Assembly (NCBI RefSeq): GCF_900141755.1
Contig: NZ_LT670844.1
Location: 620,001-684,000 of the forward strand
Reading direction: 5' to 3'
From: Bradyrhizobium lablabi
GTDB lineage: Bacteria; Pseudomonadota; Alphaproteobacteria; Rhizobiales; Xanthobacteraceae
DNA: 64,000 bases
Shown: positions 50,202-57,980 of the stretch, piece by piece
How positions within the stretch are numbered: position 1 is the stretch's first letter
How the letters are laid out: every line of letters begins with the position of its first letter
Position numbers and translations under genes: made by a program
Notes under the pieces: model-generated
The model's input: the letters and a program-made list of their open reading frames with translations, nothing else
What the model was told of the DNA's origin: nothing
The model's database searches: none

Positions 50202-50563
50202 GGCCTGTCGTCATTTGAGCCAAGCGAGCGCGCAGACCAGGTGCAGTCCGGCAAGGAAGTTGCGGGCAGTTTTTTCGTAGCGTGTCGCGATACCTCGATA
50301 ATGCTTGATGGCATTGAAGAAACGCTCGAATCGCGCCACGGAGCGCCTGAACGGAATTTCCAGATCACCGCCTCGACAAACAGGCGGTTGCCAAGCTCGC
50401 TGCTGCGGCCAACCGTGCCGGGACGGCCCGGCAGAAGAGTCTCAATCCGCGCAAACTGGTCGTCGCGCGATCCATAGCGCTTCATCGCAAAGCCTCCCAA
50501 AATGAAGGCTCCCTATGAATCACGCTTCAGATGATTTGCGAATCCGCCAAATGACGACAGGCC
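50202..50563. mobile_element. IS5-family internal-deletion derivative (MITE-like)
   Basis: Perfect 16-bp terminal inverted repeats GGCCTGTCGTCATTTG (50202-50217) and CAAATGACGACAGGCC (50548-50563) bound 362 bp. From ATG 50485 on the minus strand the first 50 or so codons of an IS5 transposase remain (MKRYGSRDDQFARIETLLPG, EAVIWKFRSGAPWRD). They join in another frame to its last 40 codons (RFERFFNAIKHYRGIATRYE, ARNFLAGLHLVCALAWLK). The centre with the DDE residues is lost. With both ends intact it could still be moved by a full-length relative. Flanking bases are CTAG on the left and GTAG on the right, so a short target duplication is possible. Confidence 0.8.
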
Positions 50564-50759
50564 GTAGGGTTAGTTTTTTTCTAGCAACAACCTTGGAACG
50601 ACGCCGACTTTGCGAGAAGCCATTTATCCTCGGGCATTAACACAAGCCTTGAAGCCGCCGGTAGCCACAAACTCGACAAAATCATCGCATGGTTTGGACC
50701 CGCCGCAGCGCATCAACCTAACCTGCAATGACGCGTCGGTGATTTTGGGGAAAATTGCG

Positions 50760-50957
50760 ATGCGTACACGATGGAAATCCCTAAGCGAAGTTGAATTCGA
50801 AAGATTGCTGGATGCCGTGAGAACGGCCGTTGCGCCTGCTCCGGAGGAGGACTTTTTGACCTACCCGTCAACCTTCAATCAGCCGGCGACACCCGCAAAC
50901 GATAACCAATTGGGCTTGCCGCTCATTCCGTTTCCGGAAGGCTGGTACGCCCCCTGA
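50760..50957 (+). CDS. Small hypothetical protein
   Basis: ATG at 50760, after GGGGAAAATTGCG, encodes 65 residues: MRTRWKSLSEVEFERLLDAV, then a Pro/Asn-rich end LPLIPFPEGWYAP. The N-terminal half should be helical and the C-terminal half extended. No family is recognised. It is flanked by the IS5 derivative and the phasin gene; 50958-51174 shows no gene. Confidence 0.45.
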   Translation: MRTRWKSLSEVEFERLLDAVRTAVAPAPEEDFLTYPSTFNQPATPANDNQLGLPLIPFPEGWYAP

Positions 50958-51174
50958 CTGCGCGCGTTTCCTCACCTCGCCGATACGCCTGAACGATAGA
51001 CCGAAGTCGGACCTCGACTGCCTTGGGGCGCGTCAGGTATCCGCCTGCGTTCCATTCAGAGTTCCAGTCACCACATGAACGCCGCGTAAGGAACAAGGCA
51101 GAACCGCGATTCCATCGCAAACATGGCGGAGTCCTTGCGTTTGGTTTGATTTTGAACAGCGGAGGAGTTCAACA

Positions 51175-51705
51175 ATGTCGACCACACACCAAGACAAATC
51201 GAGCGATAAGCCCCGCCAGCGCAGCCGGAAGGCGGACCGGCGGGGCCAAAAAACTGATCAACAGCAGAGCCCGAAGTTCGACCAGCGGGATGAAGATCAA
51301 ATCGGCCCAATGATCGCGTCAAATGACGCCCCCACGAACGACGCAGCCGCACCGGCGGAGCTCCCCTCAAGCGGGGCACCGCCCCCAGCGGATGTGCCCT
51401 TAATCGGCAAAGCCGCACCGGCGGATGCCCTCTCAATCGGCGCGCCGGCGGACGGCCATCCAGTCAGCATTCAAACTATCGCGATTGCCTACGGGGACTA
51501 CACCAAGAAGTCGTTCCAGGAGACCAGGTCCTTTGTCGAGAAGTTCATGGGCGTGCAGTCATTCGACAAGGCGATTGAGCTTCAGACCGAATTCGCAAGG
51601 CAGGCTTATGCGAACTTTGTCGCTGAGTCGCAGAAGATTCTTGAACTCTACAGCGAACTTGCCAAGCAGATCTTCAAGCCTTGGGAGGCCTTGCGGCCAA
51701 GGTGA
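51175..51705 (+). CDS. Phasin-like protein with disordered N-terminal half
   Basis: The 176-residue protein has about 90 low-complexity residues rich in Ala, Pro, Asp and Gln. These include near-repeats of GKAAPAD and GAPPPAD. A Phasin_2 helix pair follows: KKSFQETRSFVEKFMGVQSF, then DKAIELQTEFARQAYANFVA and LYSELAKQIFKPWE. It would bind polyhydroxyalkanoate granules through the C-terminal half. GGAGG precedes ATG 51175 and a strong terminator follows 75 bp after the stop, so it is probably a single-gene transcript. Confidence 0.85.
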   Translation: MSTTHQDKSSDKPRQRSRKADRRGQKTDQQQSPKFDQRDEDQIGPMIASNDAPTNDAAAPAELPSSGAPPPADVPLIGKAAPADALSIGAPADGHPVSIQTIAIAYGDYTKKSFQETRSFVEKFMGVQSFDKAIELQTEFARQAYANFVAESQKILELYSELAKQIFKPWEALRPR

Positions 51706-51780
51706 CCCAAGCCGGGCGCAAGATCTCACAGTGGCACGCGAAGCAAATAGCTGCCTTGGTGCAGGCTGTGTGAAAACAGA

Positions 51781-51807
51781 GGCCCCGGTTTCTCCGGGGC
51801 CTTTTTT
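51781..51807 (+). terminator. Intrinsic terminator after the phasin gene
   Basis: GGCCCCGG (51781-51788) pairs perfectly with CCGGGGCC (51794-51801) across a five-base loop, followed directly by TTTTTT. This is the clearest rho-independent terminator in the window. Confidence 0.9.
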
Positions 51808-51929
51808 GCACCGGCTCGGGCGGCTTGAAAGCATCAGGACGCCATTGCGTATGTCAGGAGAGCCCCGATTACGGGCTCAGCTATATGTTCTCCGATTTTG
51901 AGCGTGCGGCATCGTTAAATGATCCACGC

Positions 51930-52169
51930 TTATAAGTGATGATCGAAGTCATGAAGCACAATTCGCGTCCCGCGGGCGAGATTTACCAGCGACAGGATGA
52001 AAAATACCAGCGCTACAATAAACAAGATCGCAACGCCGTACTCGTGCGCCATTCGCAGCATGGCACTCGCAAACGCGATGATCAGCAAGGCCGTGATGAT
52101 GGCGCTGACGGTGGAGTAAACTATCGACCTGTTGAGCAGCGTGGCCCGACCCGCCGACAATCTACACAC
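51930..52169 (-). CDS. DUF2721-like membrane protein, probably N-truncated
   Basis: The frame from GTG 52169 gives 79 residues with two membrane helices (SIVYSTVSAIITALLIIAFA, then VAILFIVALVFFILSLVNLA) and a short tail. The pattern resembles DUF2721, whose members are usually near 130 residues. The missing N-terminal part and lack of a ribosome site suggest truncation. Function unknown. Confidence 0.45.
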   Translation of the reverse strand: MCRLSAGRATLLNRSIVYSTVSAIITALLIIAFASAMLRMAHEYGVAILFIVALVFFILSLVNLARGTRIVLHDFDHHL

Positions 52170-52338
52170 TTATCGCGAAACTGGATGCGCCGACATTAAC
52201 CATGCGGGAGCTTACCGCGACAAGGGCCGGACGCTTAATGAGCGCTTAACTTTTTTGCGCAACACATAGGCAATCAACTTGACGTTTTGACTATCGCAAG
52301 AATTGCGAGCGGAACTCAGCCCCTGATGCGGGAGTTGG

Positions 52339-52944
52339 ATGAGAACGCTTCTCATTGGTACTTTAGCCGCGACGTTGGTCGGATGTAGCTGCATGTTGCC
52401 GCCGCAACTGAGGATGGACGTATGCGCGGACCCGAACGGGTTCGCCTGTTTCGACAGGACGGCTGCTAATCAACCGACCAATGCAGAGCCAGCGTCGTTC
52501 AAGGCCAATTCCGCGACAATAGGAGTGAAGTCCACGATCGCGGAGAAGACGCAAAAGCCGTCGTCTGCTCATGTCCGCGATAGAATCCATCTCGCCACGA
52601 AAAAGGCGAAACCCACCACGATTGCGGCCAAAGTCGAGCCTCCGGCTTCCGGTCAGCTCGCCGAGACGTCCGATCCAGTCATTATCAAGGCGAAGACCAC
52701 GATTGCTGCGAAGTTGGAGGACCCAGCGTCTGCCGACTTCGTTGAGATGAAACGGGCCATCCGAAAAAATACATTCGGGCAGTCTGTCGATACCATTTGC
52801 GGCCGCGTCAAAGGAAAAAAAGCTTCGGGTGAAGATACCGGAGATAGGCCGTTTCTATATCTCGTGAAGGATGATGACGCATACGTTGTCAATGGTCCCG
52901 CTGGTTCAGCGGCGGCGACCGCGTATCGCAACATTTGCAACTAG
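52339..52944 (+). CDS. Lipoprotein of unknown function
   Basis: The 201-residue protein has a lipoprotein signal (MRTLLIGTLAATLVGC) with the lipobox LVGC and Cys16. A Lys/Thr/Ser-rich linker contains repeats such as STIAEKT and TTIAAK. A C-terminal domain follows: ADFVEMKRAIRKNTFGQSVD, then ICGRVKGKKASGEDTGDRPF and YLVKDDDAYVVN. The C-terminal part resembles small periplasmic domains of rhizobial lipoproteins, but no name can be given. It ends 168 bp upstream of the regulator at 53112 on the same strand. Confidence 0.65.
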   Translation: MRTLLIGTLAATLVGCSCMLPPQLRMDVCADPNGFACFDRTAANQPTNAEPASFKANSATIGVKSTIAEKTQKPSSAHVRDRIHLATKKAKPTTIAAKVEPPASGQLAETSDPVIIKAKTTIAAKLEDPASADFVEMKRAIRKNTFGQSVDTICGRVKGKKASGEDTGDRPFLYLVKDDDAYVVNGPAGSAAATAYRNICN

Positions 52945-53111
52945 TGCTGGAAACAGAGCGGCGACGGAAGTTTGTTGCCTGCGATGGACCCGAAGGGGCC
53001 TCTGACCGACACACCTGCGCGCAGGCCGCAGGGCTGTGTGAGGCAAATCTGGTTCCATGGAAATCCCGGACTAATGGAGTGGTTCAGCAGTTTTCTGAAA
53101 TCGGGGACATC

Positions 53112-53897
53112 ATGGACGATTTTGCCAATCCTGCAGTACCCCTCAACGGAGCGCAAAAGTCGCCGGTACTCGTGATCATCGAGCATCACGTCCTGGCGCG
53201 CACCTGCATCCTGAATATTCTCAAGAGAGAGCTTGCTGGTTTCGAATTTGTCGAATTGGCAACGACGAGCGGGCTGAACTGGTTAGCAGGAAGAGATGTC
53301 CGATTGATCACGCTGCATACCGGGGACAAGCGGATCACTGATCCTTCGATCGAGGATAGTCTTGCGCTGATCGCAGAGTACTGTCCGAACGCGTACGTTG
53401 CGCTGTTGTCAAATCGCGACGACGATGCCACCGCCTCGGCGGCGATGCAGCGGGGAGTCCGTGGTTTTTTTCCGACCTCGATTCCGCTCGAGGTCGCTAT
53501 CGCTGGATTGCGCCTTGTTCTTGCCGGGGGGGTCTACCGACCGCTGGCGATTTTTGGACAAAGTGATCCGTCGAACCTCAACACCATATCGGAATACAAC
53601 GGCGCTCCCGAGCTACCCGCCCTCCACGCGGGTAACGGCGCCACCATGATTGTGCCCGAGCAGACGATGGTCGACCTTACGCCCCGCGAGCAACACGTGC
53701 TCGAGGCGCTGAAGCTCGGCCTTCCCAATAAGCTGATTGCCGTCAAGCTAAAGCTTTCGGAAAACACCGTGAAGATGCACATTCAACACATCATGCGGAA
53801 GTGTTCCGCTCACAACCGCACCGAGGCGGTGCTTCGTTGGAGCCAACGGTTATCCGGTCATAACGGTCACGCACGCTCACGACTGCCTCCATCTTGA
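53112..53897 (+). CDS. LuxR-family regulator with degenerate receiver domain
   Basis: ATG at 53112, shortly after GGGGAC, gives 261 residues. The receiver-like part (VLVIIEHHVLARTCILNILK) has LITLHTGDKRITD where the phosphoacceptor should be, so no Asp is available there. The DNA-binding part near the end reads LTPREQHVLEALKLGLPNKL, then ENTVKMHIQHIMRKC and NRTEAV. The HTGD replacement matches the regulator at 2650-3555, suggesting common descent. It is convergent with the type I secretion operon, whose last gene ends 32 bp beyond it, and could regulate that operon or the EPS locus. Confidence 0.8.
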   Translation: MDDFANPAVPLNGAQKSPVLVIIEHHVLARTCILNILKRELAGFEFVELATTSGLNWLAGRDVRLITLHTGDKRITDPSIEDSLALIAEYCPNAYVALLSNRDDDATASAAMQRGVRGFFPTSIPLEVAIAGLRLVLAGGVYRPLAIFGQSDPSNLNTISEYNGAPELPALHAGNGATMIVPEQTMVDLTPREQHVLEALKLGLPNKLIAVKLKLSENTVKMHIQHIMRKCSAHNRTEAVLRWSQRLSGHNGHARSRLPPS

Positions 53898-53929
53898 AGG
53901 TAGCCTTGCTCTCCCGATGTTGGCAGCGC

Positions 53930-55354
53930 TCAATCCTCGCGGAACGCGCTGTTGAAGCTGTCGAGCAGGGGCCTCAGCGCATAGAGTGCCACGGTGCCGC
54001 GACCAGTCTTGATGAACACCTGGGCCGGCATTCCCGGAATAATCTGGACACCGTCAATCCCAGCGACCCGCGGATGCACTCGAATCTTCGCGGCGTAATA
54101 TGGCTGATCGGTGCGCTTATCGACAAGTCTGTCGGCAGAGACTTGCGTCACAGTCCCTTGGAGCGGTGGTACGCGGCGCTGGTTGTAGGGCAGGAGATTC
54201 ACATCGGCACTGAGTCCGGGACGGACCACATCGATGTCCTCAGGCCTGACGCGCGCAGTTACGATGAGACGATCTTGCCGCGGAACCAGATCCATGAGAG
54301 GCGCGCCGGCGCCGATCACGCCACCGAGGGTATGAATCCGCAGTTCGGTTACCACGCCGTCCTCGGGCGCCCTGACCGCCGTTCGCAAGAGTTGATCCTC
54401 GGCCGCCTGTAGCCGCTCGCGGATCTGAAAAATCTGGTTTTGTGCCTCGCGCAGCGACTGCGCAATCTCGCTTTGCCGGTCACTCTCTAATTTGAGGAGG
54501 GTCGCCTGCGATTCGTTGATGACCTGCCCGGCGCGCGAGATCTGTGCAACAATTTCACCCCGCCGCCCCTCGATGTCAGCCATTTCCCGCTGGAGGTTCA
54601 GAAGCCGCGGGCGCCGCTCAAGGCCCTTATCAACGAGCATGGCGACCGTAGCGGCTTCCTCGCGGACGATTTCGACGCGCTTCGAGGCCGCGCTTTCCTG
54701 CGCCCTGAGGCCCTCGATTTCCTTTTCGACCTGCGACTTTTTTTCCCGATTTACGGCCGCCTGCGATTGAAAGACCTGCCGACGTGTTTCGAAGATGCGT
54801 TGCTGGGCGGTAAGGACGGCCGCGACTGACGGACTCTCGTTCTGCATCATTTCCAACTTGGCCGGAAACGATACCCGCTCGTGCCCGTGCTGTTCCGCCT
54901 GCAGCCGTGCTTCTCGTGCCGTCGCGTCCCACAACTGGCCTTGCAGGCTCTGGACTTCGGCACGGGCCTTGGTGTCCTCCAGCGAGATCAGTGTTTGTCC
55001 AGCGCGGACAACATCACCGTCCGCGACCAGAATTTTCCTGATGATGCCCCCCTCAAGGTGTTGGATCGTTTTCCGGCTCGACTCCGATTCCACGACGCCG
55101 GAAGCGACCGCGGCGCTCTCAAGCGGCGCGAAGCCCGACCACGTTCCCAGACCAAGCACAAAGCAGAGTATGAGCAGATTGCCTGCCAGGGTGACACCGC
55201 GAAGCCTCGTGCGAGGCGAGGTCGGCGTCGGAACCGAGCACCAGGCAAACTCAAGAGGCACGAATTCGTCGATTCCGGTAATCACGACCCCGAACCGACG
55301 CTCGCGGAGAAGGTCGGGCGAAGGCGCCTGCGTTTCTTGTCGCTTCCAGATCAC
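53930..55354 (-). CDS. HlyD-family type I secretion adaptor
   Basis: The 474-residue protein has a cytoplasmic N-terminus, a membrane helix at about 56-76 (LAGNLLILCFVLGLGTWSGF), and a lipoyl-like start GVVESESSRKTIQHLEGGII. A coiled coil of about 180 residues follows, then RAPEDGVVTELRIHTLGGVI, PRQDRLIVTARVRPEDIDVV and the conserved IIPGMPAQVFIKTGRGT ending. It bridges the ABC transporter to an outer-membrane channel. Its ATG overlaps the transporter's stop (ATGA), so the two are translationally coupled. No TolC-like gene is in the window. Confidence 0.93.
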   Translation of the reverse strand: MIWKRQETQAPSPDLLRERRFGVVITGIDEFVPLEFAWCSVPTPTSPRTRLRGVTLAGNLLILCFVLGLGTWSGFAPLESAAVASGVVESESSRKTIQHLEGGIIRKILVADGDVVRAGQTLISLEDTKARAEVQSLQGQLWDATAREARLQAEQHGHERVSFPAKLEMMQNESPSVAAVLTAQQRIFETRRQVFQSQAAVNREKKSQVEKEIEGLRAQESAASKRVEIVREEAATVAMLVDKGLERRPRLLNLQREMADIEGRRGEIVAQISRAGQVINESQATLLKLESDRQSEIAQSLREAQNQIFQIRERLQAAEDQLLRTAVRAPEDGVVTELRIHTLGGVIGAGAPLMDLVPRQDRLIVTARVRPEDIDVVRPGLSADVNLLPYNQRRVPPLQGTVTQVSADRLVDKRTDQPYYAAKIRVHPRVAGIDGVQIIPGMPAQVFIKTGRGTVALYALRPLLDSFNSAFRED

Positions 55355-57138
55355 GGGACAACTTGCTCCGCCGATATTTTCGCGGCCGTGCCGGTACTCT
55401 CGGGCAGAGTAACCTGCAACGGAACCTGGGGTCGGCTTAAATGCCTTTCGAAGATTTCCTCGCTGTCGCCGAATGCGGTGACCGTGCCATCCTGCATGAT
55501 GGCAATCTTGCTCGTAGCGGCGAGAATACCCATTCGATGGGTGATGACGATCACCGAGCTGTTGGCGATCTTCATTTGTTCAATGGCATCCAAGAGCACG
55601 CGTTCGCCGACGTAGTCGAGGCTGGCGTTCGGCTCGTCGAGAACCACAAGGCGCGGGTCTCCAAAGAACGCCCGCGCAAGGCCGAGACGCTGTCGAAATC
55701 CGCGCGAAAAACCGAAGCCCCCATTGGGAACAGGGGTGTCATACCCCTCGGGTAGGCGCATGATCGTGTCATGGATTCCAGCGAGCTTCGCGGCTTTGAT
55801 GACCTTCTGGAGATCGGGATCATCGAGCCGTCCAATATTGTCCCTTATCGTTTCCCCAAACAGGTTGATGTCCTGGGGCAGATATCCGAGGTGACGGCCG
55901 CCCCGCCCTTCGCGCAATACCGACACGTCAATATTGTCGAGCAGGACTCGACCGTGGGTAGGCAGTGAGATTCCGGCAATGATCTGGCCGAGCATTGACT
56001 TGCCCGAACCCGACGGACCAATGATGCCAAGGCATTCGCCAGGCGCGACACTGAGCGAGACGCCGGTTAGCAGGAAGCACCGCGACTCACGCAGCACCAC
56101 GCCAACATTGTCGACCATGAGACCGGCCCGCGGTTGATCCGTTGGAACGTCTGTCTCTTTTGGTACAGCGGAATTGGCGGCAAGAACGCCTCCGAGCCGC
56201 CGATAGGCGCTCAAGGCCGCCGCTAGAGCCTTCCAACCCGCGATAGCGCCCTCGACCGGTGCGAGCGCGCGGCCGAATAGCAGTGTCGCGGCAAAAATGA
56301 TGGCGGGACTTCTGCCGTGATCAAGGACAAGCCACGCGGCCGCGCCCATCATCAGGACCTGCCCCAGCGCGCGTACCGGCTTGGCGACGAGCATGATGAT
56401 CTCACATCGCCGCTGGGCCAGGTCTTGTTCGCTTCGCGCGTCCTGCGTGGACTGGTAGATCAGGCGCGCGGCGCCGTCGAACATTCCCATGGTCCGGATC
56501 ATGTGAATGTTGCCGGCAACCGTCATGAGCCGGCCATAACTTCTGGACAGCGCGGCGCTGGACCTTGCCATTGCATCTTCCGTGAGGAGCTCGCTGGCAA
56601 GTGTGAGGCCGAAGAGAACAAACACGTTGCAGGCACCCACCGCGCCAAGCAAGGGATGCACGAGAAAAAGGACCATGAGAAAGAGAGGCGCCCAGAGCGC
56701 GTCAAACAGCATCGGGCAAGCGCCGGATTCGATGAATTGGCGCAGAACGGCAAGATCCCGATAGACGTCCGATGCGCGTGCCGGATCGCCGCGGAAGGCG
56801 TATTCCAGGGAAGCCGACAGCACGCTGGGGCGAAGCCGATCTTCAAACCACGCAGCGAGCCGGCCCAATATGCCGCGCCGCAAAGCATCAAGCACGCTTC
56901 CGACCACAACCGTGAGCGCAACGATCAGCGTGAGCATCAGCAGCGTGTCGATGCTGTGGCTCGACAAGACGCGATCATAGATCTGAAGGAGGTAGATGGA
57001 CGGAGCAAAGAGCAGCAGATTGTAGCTGCAACTGTATGCGAACACGAGGCCAAGCGGGCCTGCGCAAGCCCAAAGGGCCGCCTGCAGCGGGGTCTGTGGA
57101 GGCGGAACGATATTTAACCGGATGGACGGCATCAGCAT
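55351..57138 (-). CDS. Type I secretion ABC transporter (PrtD/HlyB class)
   Basis: The 595-residue half-transporter has a membrane domain with about six helices. Its nucleotide-binding domain shows Walker A GPSGSGKS, Q-loop LGYLPQD, signature FSRGFRQRLGLARA, Walker B RLVVLDEPNASLD and H-loop VIVITHRMG. The signature has FSRGF where LSGGQ is usual, which is unusual but seen in PrtD relatives. There is no N-terminal peptidase (C39) domain. It would export the two glycine-rich proteins encoded just upstream on the same strand through the adaptor at 53930. Start codons at 57138 or 57132 are both possible. Confidence 0.92.
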   Translation of the reverse strand: MLMPSIRLNIVPPPQTPLQAALWACAGPLGLVFAYSCSYNLLLFAPSIYLLQIYDRVLSSHSIDTLLMLTLIVALTVVVGSVLDALRRGILGRLAAWFEDRLRPSVLSASLEYAFRGDPARASDVYRDLAVLRQFIESGACPMLFDALWAPLFLMVLFLVHPLLGAVGACNVFVLFGLTLASELLTEDAMARSSAALSRSYGRLMTVAGNIHMIRTMGMFDGAARLIYQSTQDARSEQDLAQRRCEIIMLVAKPVRALGQVLMMGAAAWLVLDHGRSPAIIFAATLLFGRALAPVEGAIAGWKALAAALSAYRRLGGVLAANSAVPKETDVPTDQPRAGLMVDNVGVVLRESRCFLLTGVSLSVAPGECLGIIGPSGSGKSMLGQIIAGISLPTHGRVLLDNIDVSVLREGRGGRHLGYLPQDINLFGETIRDNIGRLDDPDLQKVIKAAKLAGIHDTIMRLPEGYDTPVPNGGFGFSRGFRQRLGLARAFFGDPRLVVLDEPNASLDYVGERVLLDAIEQMKIANSSVIVITHRMGILAATSKIAIMQDGTVTAFGDSEEIFERHLSRPQVPLQVTLPESTGTAAKISAEQVVP

Positions 57139-57260
57139 CGTCGTTACCGCCAGAGATTTGACTTCGCTCGACCGTCAATCCGACGTGGCGACAGATCGAC
57201 CGGCGCCAAATGGACCGGCGGCACCTGCCGCCGGTCTTCGCCAGCCTGACGGGCCGCCGG

Positions 57261-57725
57261 TTAGATGGAAGTGTCGAATTGGAAGTCCACGTTCCCGCCC
57301 ATTGCGAGGTTGCCGCTTCCACCACTGCCGCCAATGCCGGCCATCACGGCCTGGTGCTGGTCGACCCAGAGCGAGTTGTCCTGGGTGGCTGTCGTATTGG
57401 CATAGACCTTGGATGTGTCGTGGCCACTATACGACTTCTGGTCGCCGTTCGAGTTGGCGTTGGCATAGGCCTTTGACCACTTCTCAGCCTCCGCGCTCGC
57501 CTTGCCTGCGTCCCAATAGGCCTTTTGATCGACGTGATCGCCGGTGCTGACATGCACGCTTGCGCCGTTCGCCGTGTTGGATGGATCGAAGTTGAGCGTC
57601 GGCGCGTTGACGACGTATCCCTTGAAACTACCTTCGCCGCCATTGCCGGCGCTGTTGCCGCCGGTGTTGATCGACTTGAATTCGATCGAGTCGGAAACGT
57701 GAATTGATGGCTTTGCGATCTTCAT
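57261..57725 (-). CDS. Glycine-rich single-unit repeat protein, likely type I substrate
   Basis: The 154-residue protein (ATG 57725 with GGAGG upstream) contains one unit of the repeat found five times in the next protein. INTGGNSAGNGGEGSFKGYV starts at residue 19 and AGIGGSGGSGNLAMGGNVDF lies near the end. About 51 extra residues rich in Ala, Asn, Ser and Tyr (KAYANANSNGDQKSYSGHDT) are inserted between them, so the unit is interrupted. There is no Sec signal. Ending FQFDTSI, it has the short hydrophobic/acidic C-terminus seen in some type I substrates. Export by the adjacent transporter is inferred. Confidence 0.65.
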   Translation of the reverse strand: MKIAKPSIHVSDSIEFKSINTGGNSAGNGGEGSFKGYVVNAPTLNFDPSNTANGASVHVSTGDHVDQKAYWDAGKASAEAEKWSKAYANANSNGDQKSYSGHDTSKVYANTTATQDNSLWVDQHQAVMAGIGGSGGSGNLAMGGNVDFQFDTSI

Positions 57726-57980
57726 GCGAGCCTCCGTGATGAGTTTGTTTTCGTGCGTCATCCGTCAGGATCAGGATAACGGATTTGCGCGCCGAGTGTG
57801 ATCCGAGCTTGCTTGAACGGGATAGATGCCAAATGGCATGTCATCCGGTTCGATGGGCTACACACGAAAGGCTTACATGCCTCGTGGGCGTCTCGATGGC
57901 GCGAAGATCGGCGGCGTGCCAGAGCGCCGGCACACCCTTGGTCTGAACATCGAGCCGGACAACTGGTGCGCGTTGTCGCT

